Shown here: positions 34,917 through 43,424 of the stretch, in pieces | How positions within the stretch are numbered: the first letter of the stretch is position 1 | How the letters are laid out: every line of letters starts with the position of its first letter | NCBI GenBank assembly: GCA_002748735.1 | Contig: PDTC01000013.1 | Coordinates: 44,405 to 108,404 of the forward strand | Length of the DNA stretch: 64,000 bases | Source of the DNA: Desulfobulbus propionicus | GTDB lineage: Bacteria > Desulfobacterota > Desulfobulbia > Desulfobulbales > Desulfobulbaceae | Direction: 5' to 3' | Notes under the pieces: model-generated | What the model was told of the DNA's origin: nothing | Database searches by the model: none | The model's input: only the letters and a program-made list of their open reading frames with translations | Position numbers and translations under genes: made by a program

Positions 34917-36923
34917 ATGAAAAGAAACATCCTGTTATTAGCTGGTGTTGTACTGTTTTTTGCGTTTTTGGGTAGCTGTCTTGCCGATGACAGCAACGGC
35001 AACGCTCAGAAGGAAATTTTTAACCTCGGAGAGATTGTCGTCACAGACCGTGCAGACGGTAACGATATCGCTGTCAACAATATAATAACCACAGAGGATA
35101 TCCAGAAGAGTGGCTCGACAAACGCAGCCGAGGCCCTTGATTTTGTCCCTGGAGTCAATATTGCACAGACAACAAAGGGGATGCCAAGCGTTACCATTCA
35201 GGGATTTTCCCAAAAGGATATCCTGATACTGATCGACGGCGTTCCCTACTATGAAACCAAGAACGGCCCTCTGGACCTGCAACAGATTCCCTCAAGTATC
35301 ATAGGAAAAATTGAGGTGGTCAAAGGAGCGTCTTCAGTCCTTTATGGCCCGAATGCCATGGGGGGTGTTGTCAACATTGTTACCAGAAAAGGGGTTACCG
35401 GCACCGCCGGGGTAATCAAGACCGAACTTGGCGCCGGCGGATACGGACGAGGAAGCGTGACCCTCAACCACGGAAGCGAAAGCGGCTTTTCCATTCTCGG
35501 TACCATTGATTACCGGACCAGGGATTCCCTGCGCTTCTCCAACGACTACGAACCTCACCCCAGCACCATTAAAGGGATGGGCAAGGAGAAGACCTATATC
35601 GTTGATGATGGTGGGAAAAAGAATAATTCTGACCTTGATTCTCTCAATCTTTGGACACGGCTGGGTTACGCAGCAACAGACGAGGCCGAACTATACGCTT
35701 CTCTTTATCATTTCAACATGGAGCGTGGCAGACTGTTTAGCGACAATTACAACAAGCGGTTTTTTGAGGGTAAAAAGGGGGCTGCCTTTTCGACCTTCGG
35801 TCGCTATGATATGTACGAAGATAGCGGGATAGATCTCAACGGCAGATACCAGATCCTTGATTGGCTCACCCTTCGGGCAATGACCTTCTACCATCAGCAC
35901 CAGGACGATTACATCTCCTATGAGGACTGGACCATGGAAACACCAATGGCGACCAGCACCTGGGATGATGACTCTGCCGGCATCTCCCTGTTCACAGATA
36001 TGGTTCTCGACACCTGGGGAAACCTCTCGCTGACCGCTCAGTATCGTAAAGATAGTCATCGGCAACGGGGTGACGTTCACTTCCCCTGGCAGGAATCCGA
36101 AGCTGACATTACGACATTGGCCGCTGAGGAAACCCTGTTTTTTGGAAACTTGAGTGTTGTGGCTGGGCTATCCTACAGTCATTTCGATGCCACAAAGATT
36201 GCCGATAACCCGGGGTACGCAGAAGAGACCATCGATCCCATGATTGGCCTTACTTGGAAGGGAGCAAGTGGCCTGGAATTTTTCGGCTCCATCGCCAAAA
36301 AGACACGTTTCCCCACCTTCAATGACATGGAGTATGACAATGTCATGTTTACCTTGAAGCCTGAACAGAACATCAATTACACTGTGGGCGCGCAATACAC
36401 CTTTTTCGAGCGTAGCGATGTCCGCCTTTCCGCCTTTTATAACGACGTCACCGACCGCATTGCCGATGCGAGAGATGCAGCCGACAACGACATTAAAACC
36501 AACCTGGACGAAGTGAAGATCTATGGTGCTGAATTTTCCTCCACTACAAGGTTTTCCGAGCGCTTCAGTCTCGGTCTTGACTACGTCTACACCCATGCCC
36601 GTAACACCTCGGACAACCGGCAAAGTGACTATATCGAAGATGTCCCGGAACACCAGGGAATCATCAGGGTTTCTTATTTGATTCCCATGATCGAAACTAA
36701 ACTCAATATCAGTGGAGGCCTTAAAATCGATACCGTTATCGACGAGAATAACGACACCATGGAGGACAGTTTCGTTGTTGACATCTCCCTCATCAAGGAG
36801 TTTGCAAATGGGTTTACCCTGGGTGGCTATGTCTCCAACCTCTTTGATGAGAACTATTACGAAGGAGATGGTATGGCGAGCAACGGTATAAGTTTCAAGG
36901 TGCTTGGCCAATATGAGTTCTGA
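34917..36923 (+). CDS. TonB-dependent outer-membrane receptor
   Basis: A 668-residue outer-membrane receptor that takes up a scarce ligand using TonB energy. Signal peptide at residues 1-22 (cut after SCLA), a possible TonB box in LGEIVVTDRA, a plug domain (about 45-150; NAAEALDFVPGVNI, GPNAMGGVVNIVTRKG) and a 22-strand barrel region ending in the terminal phenylalanine FKVLGQYEF. Domain layout resembles BtuB/CirA/heme receptors; I could not identify the FRAP/NPNL heme motif, so the ligand is open. ATG follows GAGGGGAAAA. It begins a tightly packed six-gene import operon. Confidence 0.93.
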   Translation: MKRNILLLAGVVLFFAFLGSCLADDSNGNAQKEIFNLGEIVVTDRADGNDIAVNNIITTEDIQKSGSTNAAEALDFVPGVNIAQTTKGMPSVTIQGFSQKDILILIDGVPYYETKNGPLDLQQIPSSIIGKIEVVKGASSVLYGPNAMGGVVNIVTRKGVTGTAGVIKTELGAGGYGRGSVTLNHGSESGFSILGTIDYRTRDSLRFSNDYEPHPSTIKGMGKEKTYIVDDGGKKNNSDLDSLNLWTRLGYAATDEAELYASLYHFNMERGRLFSDNYNKRFFEGKKGAAFSTFGRYDMYEDSGIDLNGRYQILDWLTLRAMTFYHQHQDDYISYEDWTMETPMATSTWDDDSAGISLFTDMVLDTWGNLSLTAQYRKDSHRQRGDVHFPWQESEADITTLAAEETLFFGNLSVVAGLSYSHFDATKIADNPGYAEETIDPMIGLTWKGASGLEFFGSIAKKTRFPTFNDMEYDNVMFTLKPEQNINYTVGAQYTFFERSDVRLSAFYNDVTDRIADARDAADNDIKTNLDEVKIYGAEFSSTTRFSERFSLGLDYVYTHARNTSDNRQSDYIEDVPEHQGIIRVSYLIPMIETKLNISGGLKIDTVIDENNDTMEDSFVVDISLIKEFANGFTLGGYVSNLFDENYYEGDGMASNGISFKVLGQYEF

Positions 36924-36969
36924 CCCCATAACTGCCACGCCTGGCAGTGGCATCTGCAAAGGAGACATT

Positions 36970-37977
36970 ATGTACTGGCTACGAATCTTCTTCCTTCTCG
37001 TCTTTACCTCCTCGGTCTGTACGGCGGCAGAGACAAAAGAGGTCACCGTCGTCGACCAGGCAGGACGCACTGTCGTCATCAAACAACCGGTGCAACGGGT
37101 GGTGACCACCTTTATTCCGGCGACGTTCTTTGCCCTCAGTGCCGGGCTCAGCGATCGGCTTGTCGGCGCCTCCTCCAAAGACGTAACAACCTCTATTTAT
37201 GAGGCACTCATCGACCCTGAAGCCCCGCCAAAACTTGTGGGCAACAGATCTGTTGGCCTCAACCTCGAAACCATCACCTCCCTCAAGCCGGACCTGGTCA
37301 TCATGCATGGTCAGAAGGACGGCGTCAGGCTCGCAGATCGTCTCACCAAACTTGGTTTTCCCGCTATCGTCATTGTTCCCGAAAGCCTTAAGGATATGGA
37401 AAAGGCCCTCGACCTGATCGGCCTTGCCACCGATAACCAGGCCCATACCGACGCAGTCGTCAAGGAGATGTCGAGAATCGTCAAAAATGTCACTGCACGA
37501 GTCGCCTCCAAAGAGCGTCCCAGGGTCTACTATGCAACGTCGAGGCTGCTCCGTACTATCTCTGGGGAGATGATGCAGCACCACATGATTGCCATTGCCG
37601 GAGGAAAGAACGTCAGTGCAGAGTTACAGGGTTTTTTCAGTGATATCAGTAAGGAACAACTTCTTGTCTGGAATCCGGATATCGTCCTCTGCAGTGACCG
37701 CCTTCGTAAAAAGGAGATTGAGCAGCTCGCATCTCCTGAACTTTCTGGAATCACTGCCAGCAAAGAGCACAGGATATACAGGGTTCCCGCACAGACATAC
37801 TGGGATTTTCCCTCTCCACTGGCCATGGCCGGAATCATCTGGATGAGTAGTAAAATTCACCCGGATGTCTATAAAGACGGTGTCGCACAGCAGGAGATCG
37901 AACAGTTTTACGATACCCTTTTTGGTCCAGGATTCTCTGCAGAGCACCCCACCGTTGTCGGCAAACCACCTCAATAA
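36970..37977 (+). CDS. Periplasmic metal-chelate-binding protein (BtuF/FecB/HmuT class)
   Basis: A 335-residue ABC substrate-binding protein of the class III helical-backbone type. The ATG at 36970 follows AAAGGAGACATT and begins a signal peptide (residues 1-21). The PBP signature is present: VVDQAGRTVVIKQPVQRVVT, then SLKPDLVIMHG and the central KERPRVYYATSRLLRTISG. Proteins of this class carry cobalamin, heme or ferric siderophores to a FecCD-type permease. It starts 46 bp after the receptor gene. Confidence 0.92.
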   Translation: MYWLRIFFLLVFTSSVCTAAETKEVTVVDQAGRTVVIKQPVQRVVTTFIPATFFALSAGLSDRLVGASSKDVTTSIYEALIDPEAPPKLVGNRSVGLNLETITSLKPDLVIMHGQKDGVRLADRLTKLGFPAIVIVPESLKDMEKALDLIGLATDNQAHTDAVVKEMSRIVKNVTARVASKERPRVYYATSRLLRTISGEMMQHHMIAIAGGKNVSAELQGFFSDISKEQLLVWNPDIVLCSDRLRKKEIEQLASPELSGITASKEHRIYRVPAQTYWDFPSPLAMAGIIWMSSKIHPDVYKDGVAQQEIEQFYDTLFGPGFSAEHPTVVGKPPQ

Positions 37978-39034
37978 AGAGAAGGGCAATGCTGTCGGCA
38001 GGCTGCCAGGCAGTAGCTTAGTCTACGTCATCTGCCTGCTCTTTCTCACCGGTGTCTTTCTCGCGTCGGCCTTCATCGGCAGAATGGAGGTGCCGGCTGG
38101 AAAGATTGTTGAGACCCTTGTTCATTTTCCCGGCTATCTTCTTGCGTTGACAACCGGGAACCATGAAGATCTCGGGGAATTCGAACGGGTATTCTTACTT
38201 ATCCGTTTTCCCCGGATTCTCTTAGCCCTACTGGTTGGCTGCGGCCTGTCGATTTCGGGAGCGGTGTATCAGGGAATCTTCAGGAATCCCCTGGTCTCTC
38301 CAGACATCCTCGGAGTTGCCGCCGGATGTACCTTTGGGGCTTCACTGGGGCTTCTGCTTCCCGGGTCGAGCTTTTCCGTTGTCCGGCTGCTCTCTTTTCT
38401 CACTGGTCTCTGCGCGGTGGGGCTCGCTTTGGCCATGGCCCGTGCCGTTCACAGCCGAAAGACAGTGGTACTGGTGCTGACAGGAATTATCAGCGGGTCA
38501 GTGTTTCATGCCTTTTTCATGATTGTTAAAACCGTAGCCGACCCCTATAATCAGCTACCGGCCATTGTCTTCTGGGTCATGGGATCATTGTCAGGTACCT
38601 CCTGGACCGATACCCTGCAGCTGTTTCCCATCGTCATTGGCGGTTATATCCTTTTCCATCTCTTCAGGTTTCGCCTCAATGTTCTCTCCCTTGGTGATGC
38701 CCAGGCACGGACACTGGGGGTCAATCCTCGCGGCTTACGGTTTTTTTTCATTGCCGTTAGCTCCCTGATAATTGCGGTCTGCGTTGCCTCCTGCGGCCAG
38801 GTCGCCTGGGTTGGCCTGGTCATCCCCCATATCGTTCGCACCATGATCGGCCCTGACCACAGAATGTTGCTGCCCTGCTCGGCAATACTCGGTGCCGCAT
38901 TTCTTCTGCTTGCCGACGACATTGCCCGGGCAGCACTGAGCAGCGAACTCCCCCTGGGGGTCATCACCTCACTGGTCGGTGCCCCGGTATTTGCCTGGTT
39001 GCTCTACCAGAACAACAACAGGGGGTGGACATGA
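37955..39034 (+). CDS. FecCD-type ABC transporter permease
   Basis: Inner-membrane permease (about 360 aa) with about nine to ten hydrophobic segments. Family motifs: RFPRILLALLVGCGLSISGA, YQGIFRNPLVSPDILGVAAG, GDAQARTLGVNP (coupling helix to the ATPase) and GQVAWVGLVIPHIVR. The start is unclear. In frame there is an ATG at 37865 (113 bp inside the previous gene) and a TTG at 37955, whereas the only well-placed ribosome-binding site (AGAGAAGGGC) precedes an ATG at 37989 in another frame that stops after ten codons. A one-base change near 38000 would join the two. The stop overlaps the ATPase ATG (ATGA). Confidence 0.88.
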   Translation: MSANHLNKEKGNAVGRLPGSSLVYVICLLFLTGVFLASAFIGRMEVPAGKIVETLVHFPGYLLALTTGNHEDLGEFERVFLLIRFPRILLALLVGCGLSISGAVYQGIFRNPLVSPDILGVAAGCTFGASLGLLLPGSSFSVVRLLSFLTGLCAVGLALAMARAVHSRKTVVLVLTGIISGSVFHAFFMIVKTVADPYNQLPAIVFWVMGSLSGTSWTDTLQLFPIVIGGYILFHLFRFRLNVLSLGDAQARTLGVNPRGLRFFFIAVSSLIIAVCVASCGQVAWVGLVIPHIVRTMIGPDHRMLLPCSAILGAAFLLLADDIARAALSSELPLGVITSLVGAPVFAWLLYQNNNRGWT

Positions 39035-40335
39035 GCACATCCCGGGAAGAGGAGACGCCTCTACTCAGCTGCCGGGACCTCAAGGTCAACTATCAGAAAA
39101 CCGCTATCCTTCACGGTATCTCCCTGGATTTTTACAAAGGTCATTTTATTGCACTTCTTGGAAAAAATGGGGCAGGGAAGACCACTCTTCTCTCATCACT
39201 CATGGGCCTGCTTCCTTCAACTGCGGCAAAACTGGAAATCTGCGGGCTCAATCCCCTCACCGCATCACGGGCCGACATCGCCCGTCGAGTGAGCTTTGTT
39301 CCCCAGGAGCACGAGGAGATGTTCCCCTTTTCCGTCCTTGATGTGGTTGTCATGGGACGGACTGCCTATCTCGGTCCCTTTGGTTCTCCACGTGAGGCTG
39401 ATTTTATACTGTGCCGCCAGGTACTCGAGGAACTTCATCTCACACATCTGACAACCAGGACGTACCCAACGCTGTCCGGTGGTGAAAAGCAGATGGTGCT
39501 TCTGGCCCGGGCTCTGGTACAGACGCGCACCATGGTCTTTCTCGACGAGCCGACCAACCATCTCGATTACAAAAATCGCTATACTATTCTTGCCATCCTC
39601 AAGCAGCAGTGCCTGAACAACGACTCCTGTATTGTTGCCTGCCTTCATGATCCCAATCACGCCCGTATCTTTGCGGATCAGGTCATCATGATCGACAACG
39701 GCAGAGTCCTTGCCCAGGGAGCCACCACAGAGGTGCTCACCGGTGCAATGATCAGCAGGCTCTACGGCCTGGCCGTGGCATCTCCGAACACTTCTTTTGA
39801 ACCCTGCTTCAGTCAGTCCCTTTTCGCAGGGAAAGTCCTGCTTCTGGTGGGCGCCAGCGGCGCCGGAAAGACAACAACTCTTGAAAGGCTTATCAAGACC
39901 ACCAATTCTCTGAAAATTGACGGCATTGTCTGTCCCGGGACCTGGAAAAACAACCGGCGTTTCAGCTCTACGGCACGAAGGATTGCCACAGGAGAAGAGG
40001 CACCCTTTGCCAGCAGAAGCACCGATAACGAGGCCAGCCCGTTTATCTTCCACGACGAGGGAAAAACACTGGCGGAAAAGGCCTTGCAGGCGGAACAACA
40101 CTACACGACAGACTGTCTCATCATCGACGAAATTGGCCCCCTGGAGATGGACGACGGCGGTTTCGCCCCCTATCTACCAGCACTCCTTTCCCTCAAAAAT
40201 ACCAAGCATATCTGGGCGGTACGGCCATCGTTGGTTGACCATGTCTGCAGTAAATGGTTGCTGGTGGAACCGGTTCAGGTGGCTGTCGACGAAGAGGGGG
40301 CCCTGGCAAAGATGCAGAAATTCCTCGATCAATGA
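39031..40335 (+). CDS. ABC transporter ATPase fused to a THEP1-like nucleoside triphosphatase
   Basis: A 434-residue two-domain protein. Residues 1-250 are a FecE/BtuD-type ATPase: Walker A GKNGAGKT (44-51), signature LSGGEKQ (148-154), Walker B TMVFLDEPT (167-175) and the H-loop CLHDPNH. Residues about 265-434 hold a second P-loop domain with GASGAGKT (274-281) and LIIDEIGPLEM (363-373), the signature of THEP1-type nucleoside triphosphatases/kinases. Normal FecE-type ATPases are about 260 aa, so the second half is an addition. What it does for transport is unknown; it could couple import to nucleotide status or modify the cargo. It overlaps both neighbours by 4 bp. Confidence 0.9.
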   Translation: MSTSREEETPLLSCRDLKVNYQKTAILHGISLDFYKGHFIALLGKNGAGKTTLLSSLMGLLPSTAAKLEICGLNPLTASRADIARRVSFVPQEHEEMFPFSVLDVVVMGRTAYLGPFGSPREADFILCRQVLEELHLTHLTTRTYPTLSGGEKQMVLLARALVQTRTMVFLDEPTNHLDYKNRYTILAILKQQCLNNDSCIVACLHDPNHARIFADQVIMIDNGRVLAQGATTEVLTGAMISRLYGLAVASPNTSFEPCFSQSLFAGKVLLLVGASGAGKTTTLERLIKTTNSLKIDGIVCPGTWKNNRRFSSTARRIATGEEAPFASRSTDNEASPFIFHDEGKTLAEKALQAEQHYTTDCLIIDEIGPLEMDDGGFAPYLPALLSLKNTKHIWAVRPSLVDHVCSKWLLVEPVQVAVDEEGALAKMQKFLDQ

Positions 40336-41081
40336 CAACGCTGTTGCCAAAAGACATCATGACACTCTACACTTTCCTGGCCATCGTCAACCTTGCCTGC
40401 AGCGGTGTGCTGCTCCTCCTGCGCCGCGTTGTCATTCTGAAAATTCTCTGGGGTATCGCTCCCTTTCTCTGGTTGGCGCAACTGCTCTGTCATTTCAGCC
40501 ATACCAGCCCATACTCCCTCTCCGGTATCGCTCCCACGTGCGCTATCGCCGCCATCGTTCTCCTGCTCTGCCAGCACCTTTCTCTGCGTCACGATTTGGA
40601 GAGTGCCAGACCCCGGTACACCGCCCTCTTTTTGCTGCTGTTGGCCATGGCAAGTCTCGTAAACGAGAGCGTCCGGCACAACCCCTTTATGATGACCTAT
40701 ATCTTTGCGATCCTGTTCTTTCTCTCTCGGCCTTTTAGCCTTGGCTGCACCCTCTATGCCCTTTCGGGTATGGCCTGTCTGCTGACCACTGACAAGACTG
40801 ACACCAGAATCAGAAGAACCAGTAAGGACGCTACGTTTGCCGCCTCGATCTTCTTTCTCGGAGGAGAAATCGTCGGCTGCTATTGGGGCTTTATGGGCTG
40901 GGGAACCACCTGGCGCTGGAGCGGGAACTTTCTGTTCTCAGCGATGTTCTTTGTGCTGTTCATGGTCGCGCTTCATGTCCCGCCCCATGTTTTTCGCAGC
41001 CGTCGCGGCCATGATATCCTCTTCTCTGTACCCCTGCTGCTCATCGCCCTTTTTATGGTTATGTCAAAGGTGCTCCAATGA
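40332..41081 (+). CDS. ResC/CcsA-like multi-pass membrane protein
   Basis: A 249-residue protein with about eight hydrophobic segments. The ATG at 40332 overlaps the ATPase stop (ATGA). Near the C-terminus CYWGFMGWGTTWRWSGNF, followed by a membrane helix and ALHVP, lines up with the tryptophan-rich heme-handling (WWD) motif of ResC/CcsA and CcmF, where WGWDPKE is usual; here aspartate is replaced by serine. Flanking histidines occur in LCHFSHTSPYSL and ALHVPPHVF. This suggests heme binding at the outer face of the inner membrane. It is shorter and more divergent than true CcsA, so an import-related role is more likely than general cytochrome c maturation. Confidence 0.65.
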   Translation: MTTLLPKDIMTLYTFLAIVNLACSGVLLLLRRVVILKILWGIAPFLWLAQLLCHFSHTSPYSLSGIAPTCAIAAIVLLLCQHLSLRHDLESARPRYTALFLLLLAMASLVNESVRHNPFMMTYIFAILFFLSRPFSLGCTLYALSGMACLLTTDKTDTRIRRTSKDATFAASIFFLGGEIVGCYWGFMGWGTTWRWSGNFLFSAMFFVLFMVALHVPPHVFRSRRGHDILFSVPLLLIALFMVMSKVLQ

Positions 41082-41911
41082 AAATCAGCAATCTTTTCAC
41101 GTCCCTGACCACAGCCTTTGTCCTTTTTCTGCTGCTGGCTGTTATTTTTGGCTACGGCAGCCATATTGCCGCGTTGGCCGAGGTGAGGCCGGTCTTTAGA
41201 AAGATGACCTCCACCCATATCTGGGCAGCTCTTGGTGCCATTCGCCAGCAGCAGATGCTGCTCTACTGGCTGCTGGCGCTGGTAGCAGTGGCTGTCGCCC
41301 TTTTTGCCAATACCCTGTGCTGCACCTGGAAACAGTTTCGCAACTACAAAAAAAGCAGCCGCGTCACCCGGGGCAACAAGAACGCGCAACGCATGATGTT
41401 TATCCACGTTGCCGCTCTCCTGGTCATTGTCTTTCACGGCTTGGATGTTGCCATGGTGCAACGCCACCTGCCACAAAAAATCGCTGTTGGCGACAGCGGC
41501 GAGTTCAACGGCTATACCATCAAGGTGGAAGCAGTGGAGTACATTACCGACAAAAAGTATATCCGTGAAGATGAGCAGGGGAGACGACGGTCAAGTTTCA
41601 AGATTCCTTACGGAGAATTCTCTATCAAGGAAAATAAGGCGCGACTCGGCCTGTACCGTGAGGGCCGTCTGGTACAGACTGCTGATATCAAGATGTTTTC
41701 TCCTGTCCGTCTGGGGAGCACCTTTTTTTTTCTGGACGGATTTTACCTCCCCCGTGACAGTGAAAAGATTGGTATAACCATCCACAGCAGTTACAATCCA
41801 CTTGTTCTGCCCTTTTTTCTCCTCTATGCCTGCCTTTTGTCCATCCTCCTCTGGCACGCCCTTGGTAACCGGTTTTCGTCGCAGAGCCAAGGCCAGGAGG
41901 GTGCCGCCTGA
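41078..41911 (+). CDS. ResB/Ccs1-like membrane protein
   Basis: A 277-residue protein, last of the import operon, overlapping the previous gene by 4 bp. Three hydrophobic segments in the first half (about 8-30, 66-85, 107-125), a roughly 110-residue extracytoplasmic part with GEFNGYTIKVEAVEYITDKKY and LVQTADIKMFSPVRLGSTFFFLDGFY, and one C-terminal segment (about 240-262) match the layout of ResB/Ccs1, partner of ResC/CcsA. It is half the usual length of ResB (about 450-550 aa). Pairing with the ResC-like gene supports the assignment; I rate it as similarity, not orthology. Confidence 0.62.
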   Translation: MKISNLFTSLTTAFVLFLLLAVIFGYGSHIAALAEVRPVFRKMTSTHIWAALGAIRQQQMLLYWLLALVAVAVALFANTLCCTWKQFRNYKKSSRVTRGNKNAQRMMFIHVAALLVIVFHGLDVAMVQRHLPQKIAVGDSGEFNGYTIKVEAVEYITDKKYIREDEQGRRRSSFKIPYGEFSIKENKARLGLYREGRLVQTADIKMFSPVRLGSTFFFLDGFYLPRDSEKIGITIHSSYNPLVLPFFLLYACLLSILLWHALGNRFSSQSQGQEGAA

Positions 41912-42045
41912 AGTCAGATTGACGAGGCAGAGATAACTCGCCTTGAGTTCGGTATGGCATTTTCTCCACAGTGTAGATATGCAGGCCGTACAAAACTGTG
42001 GGGGCAGCTCGCAACCGTTGTTTGCTGATCTTTTCAGGCGACTGG

Positions 42046-43095
42046 TCAATCCTGGTGGAGCAGTCCCACCAGGGTCGGTACCGGGGTCGTTGTGGATGGC
42101 TCAGGGCCGGAGCGATCAAAGGCCTGGCGGAAGAGGCTCTCCCTGGAGAGCTCGGAGAACCGGTAAAGTGTCAGTTTCCGGTCACTGCTGGGGGATACCG
42201 GGGATGGCAACAGGTCGTGCCATGCCTGCTCAAACTGTTGCACTTCTGCACGGCTATCAGTAGAGAGGTGATGGTCGAGGAAGGCATTGAACAACTTTCT
42301 GCGCTGCGTTGCCCACTGTTTCGCCTTCTCATGGGACCCTCCTTTCATGCCAGGAATTCTCAGGCGGACCAGCGGTGATGCTGGGCCACTCCCCAGGTAT
42401 TCACCGGCTTCCACCAGCGTTAGCAGGGCATCTTCGCTGTCGGTAATAAACACTGTGGCATGGCTGGGAGTCGAGGCCCCTTGTAGCAGCATCCTTGTCC
42501 AGGCCATACAGCGAAGACCAGCCCGGTCTTCACCGCTGGTAATTGTCTTTAGCGGAGCAGAGAGCATGGAGATGCTGTCGCCATCGTCGAGCAGCTCGTG
42601 AAATACCTGCACTTCTCTGTCGCTGATGGCGTCAAGCTGTTCTTTGATGTCCTGTTGTTCCTGGTCGTGGAGCTCTGCCAGTTTAAGCAGTAATCGGGCC
42701 TGCCAGAGGGCCCCTGCAGGCTGTTGATCGTCATTGCCTTGTCGCAGTTGACTGGTGAGTGTGTGGCGTGATTCGGCGCCGGGGACGATCCCGGCCTCGG
42801 GGCCGGCGAGAAAGAGGGCCAGTAGCCGTTTTCGCTGCTCCGGCTCCTGGCTGCTGATCTCGGTTACCAGCCGTTGAAACCGTTGTCGGTCATTCCCCAG
42901 GGGGGCAAAGGGGTGCAGTTGTAGTCGTCCTCCCTGGAGCAGGGCAGCGCATTCGGAGGAGAGTCCTTGGATGACGTCCGGGTCATTTTCCATGACCGCA
43001 CAGTAGACAACGCCAGAGAAAACCTGTAGAAGGGGAGCTGTTATCGATTCCGCGGGAATGGTTCCGGGGAAGCAGCATGCTGTATACTCGTTCAT
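42046..43095 (-). CDS. Protein of unknown function
   Basis: A 349-residue, acidic, leucine- and glutamine-rich soluble protein with no signal peptide, no transmembrane segment and no motif I recognise. The most regular parts are helical (LWQARLLLKLAELHDQEQQ, REVQVFHELLDDG). GAGGAAC precedes the ATG at 43095. It converges with the import operon (stop 134 bp from the ResB-like stop) and diverges from a small membrane-protein gene whose start is 22 bp away, so the two share a control region. Confidence 0.7.
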   Translation of the reverse strand: MNEYTACCFPGTIPAESITAPLLQVFSGVVYCAVMENDPDVIQGLSSECAALLQGGRLQLHPFAPLGNDRQRFQRLVTEISSQEPEQRKRLLALFLAGPEAGIVPGAESRHTLTSQLRQGNDDQQPAGALWQARLLLKLAELHDQEQQDIKEQLDAISDREVQVFHELLDDGDSISMLSAPLKTITSGEDRAGLRCMAWTRMLLQGASTPSHATVFITDSEDALLTLVEAGEYLGSGPASPLVRLRIPGMKGGSHEKAKQWATQRRKLFNAFLDHHLSTDSRAEVQQFEQAWHDLLPSPVSPSSDRKLTLYRFSELSRESLFRQAFDRSGPEPSTTTPVPTLVGLLHQD

Positions 43096-43117
43096 GTTCC
43101 TCTCATTATTGGCAGGT

Positions 43118-43414
43118 ATGCAAACCCTGAAAGAAAAAAGTACCTTTGTCGTGACCGCCCTTGCCTATGTCCTGTTTCATCTGCGGCTGGGCGCTGACGC
43201 CGGGCAGATCGTCAGCGGTACATGCCGGCAGATGCTGCTGACCGCACCCTATGCCCTGGGATTCACCTACATGATAGCCTTTATGCTCCGCAGGCTGTCA
43301 GGAAGCGGATGGCCGACCTGGGACAGGCTCTGTCGGATTTTTTTTACCCTGGGGATAATCTTTGCCTTTTTCTTTGCCCTCTATGAATATGGCGGTGGAA
43401 AGGTTATTGGGTAG
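43118..43414 (+). CDS. Small membrane protein, unknown function
   Basis: A 98-residue protein with three hydrophobic segments (about 10-20, 35-55 and 70-90) and a KEKS / RRLSGSG charge pattern; no family recognised. ATG at 43118 (after GGCAGGT) is preferred because an earlier ATG at 43094 would overlap the divergent gene. It converges with the beta-helix protein gene. Confidence 0.6.
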   Translation: MQTLKEKSTFVVTALAYVLFHLRLGADAGQIVSGTCRQMLLTAPYALGFTYMIAFMLRRLSGSGWPTWDRLCRIFFTLGIIFAFFFALYEYGGGKVIG

Positions 43415-43424
43415 AAGGCGCTGC

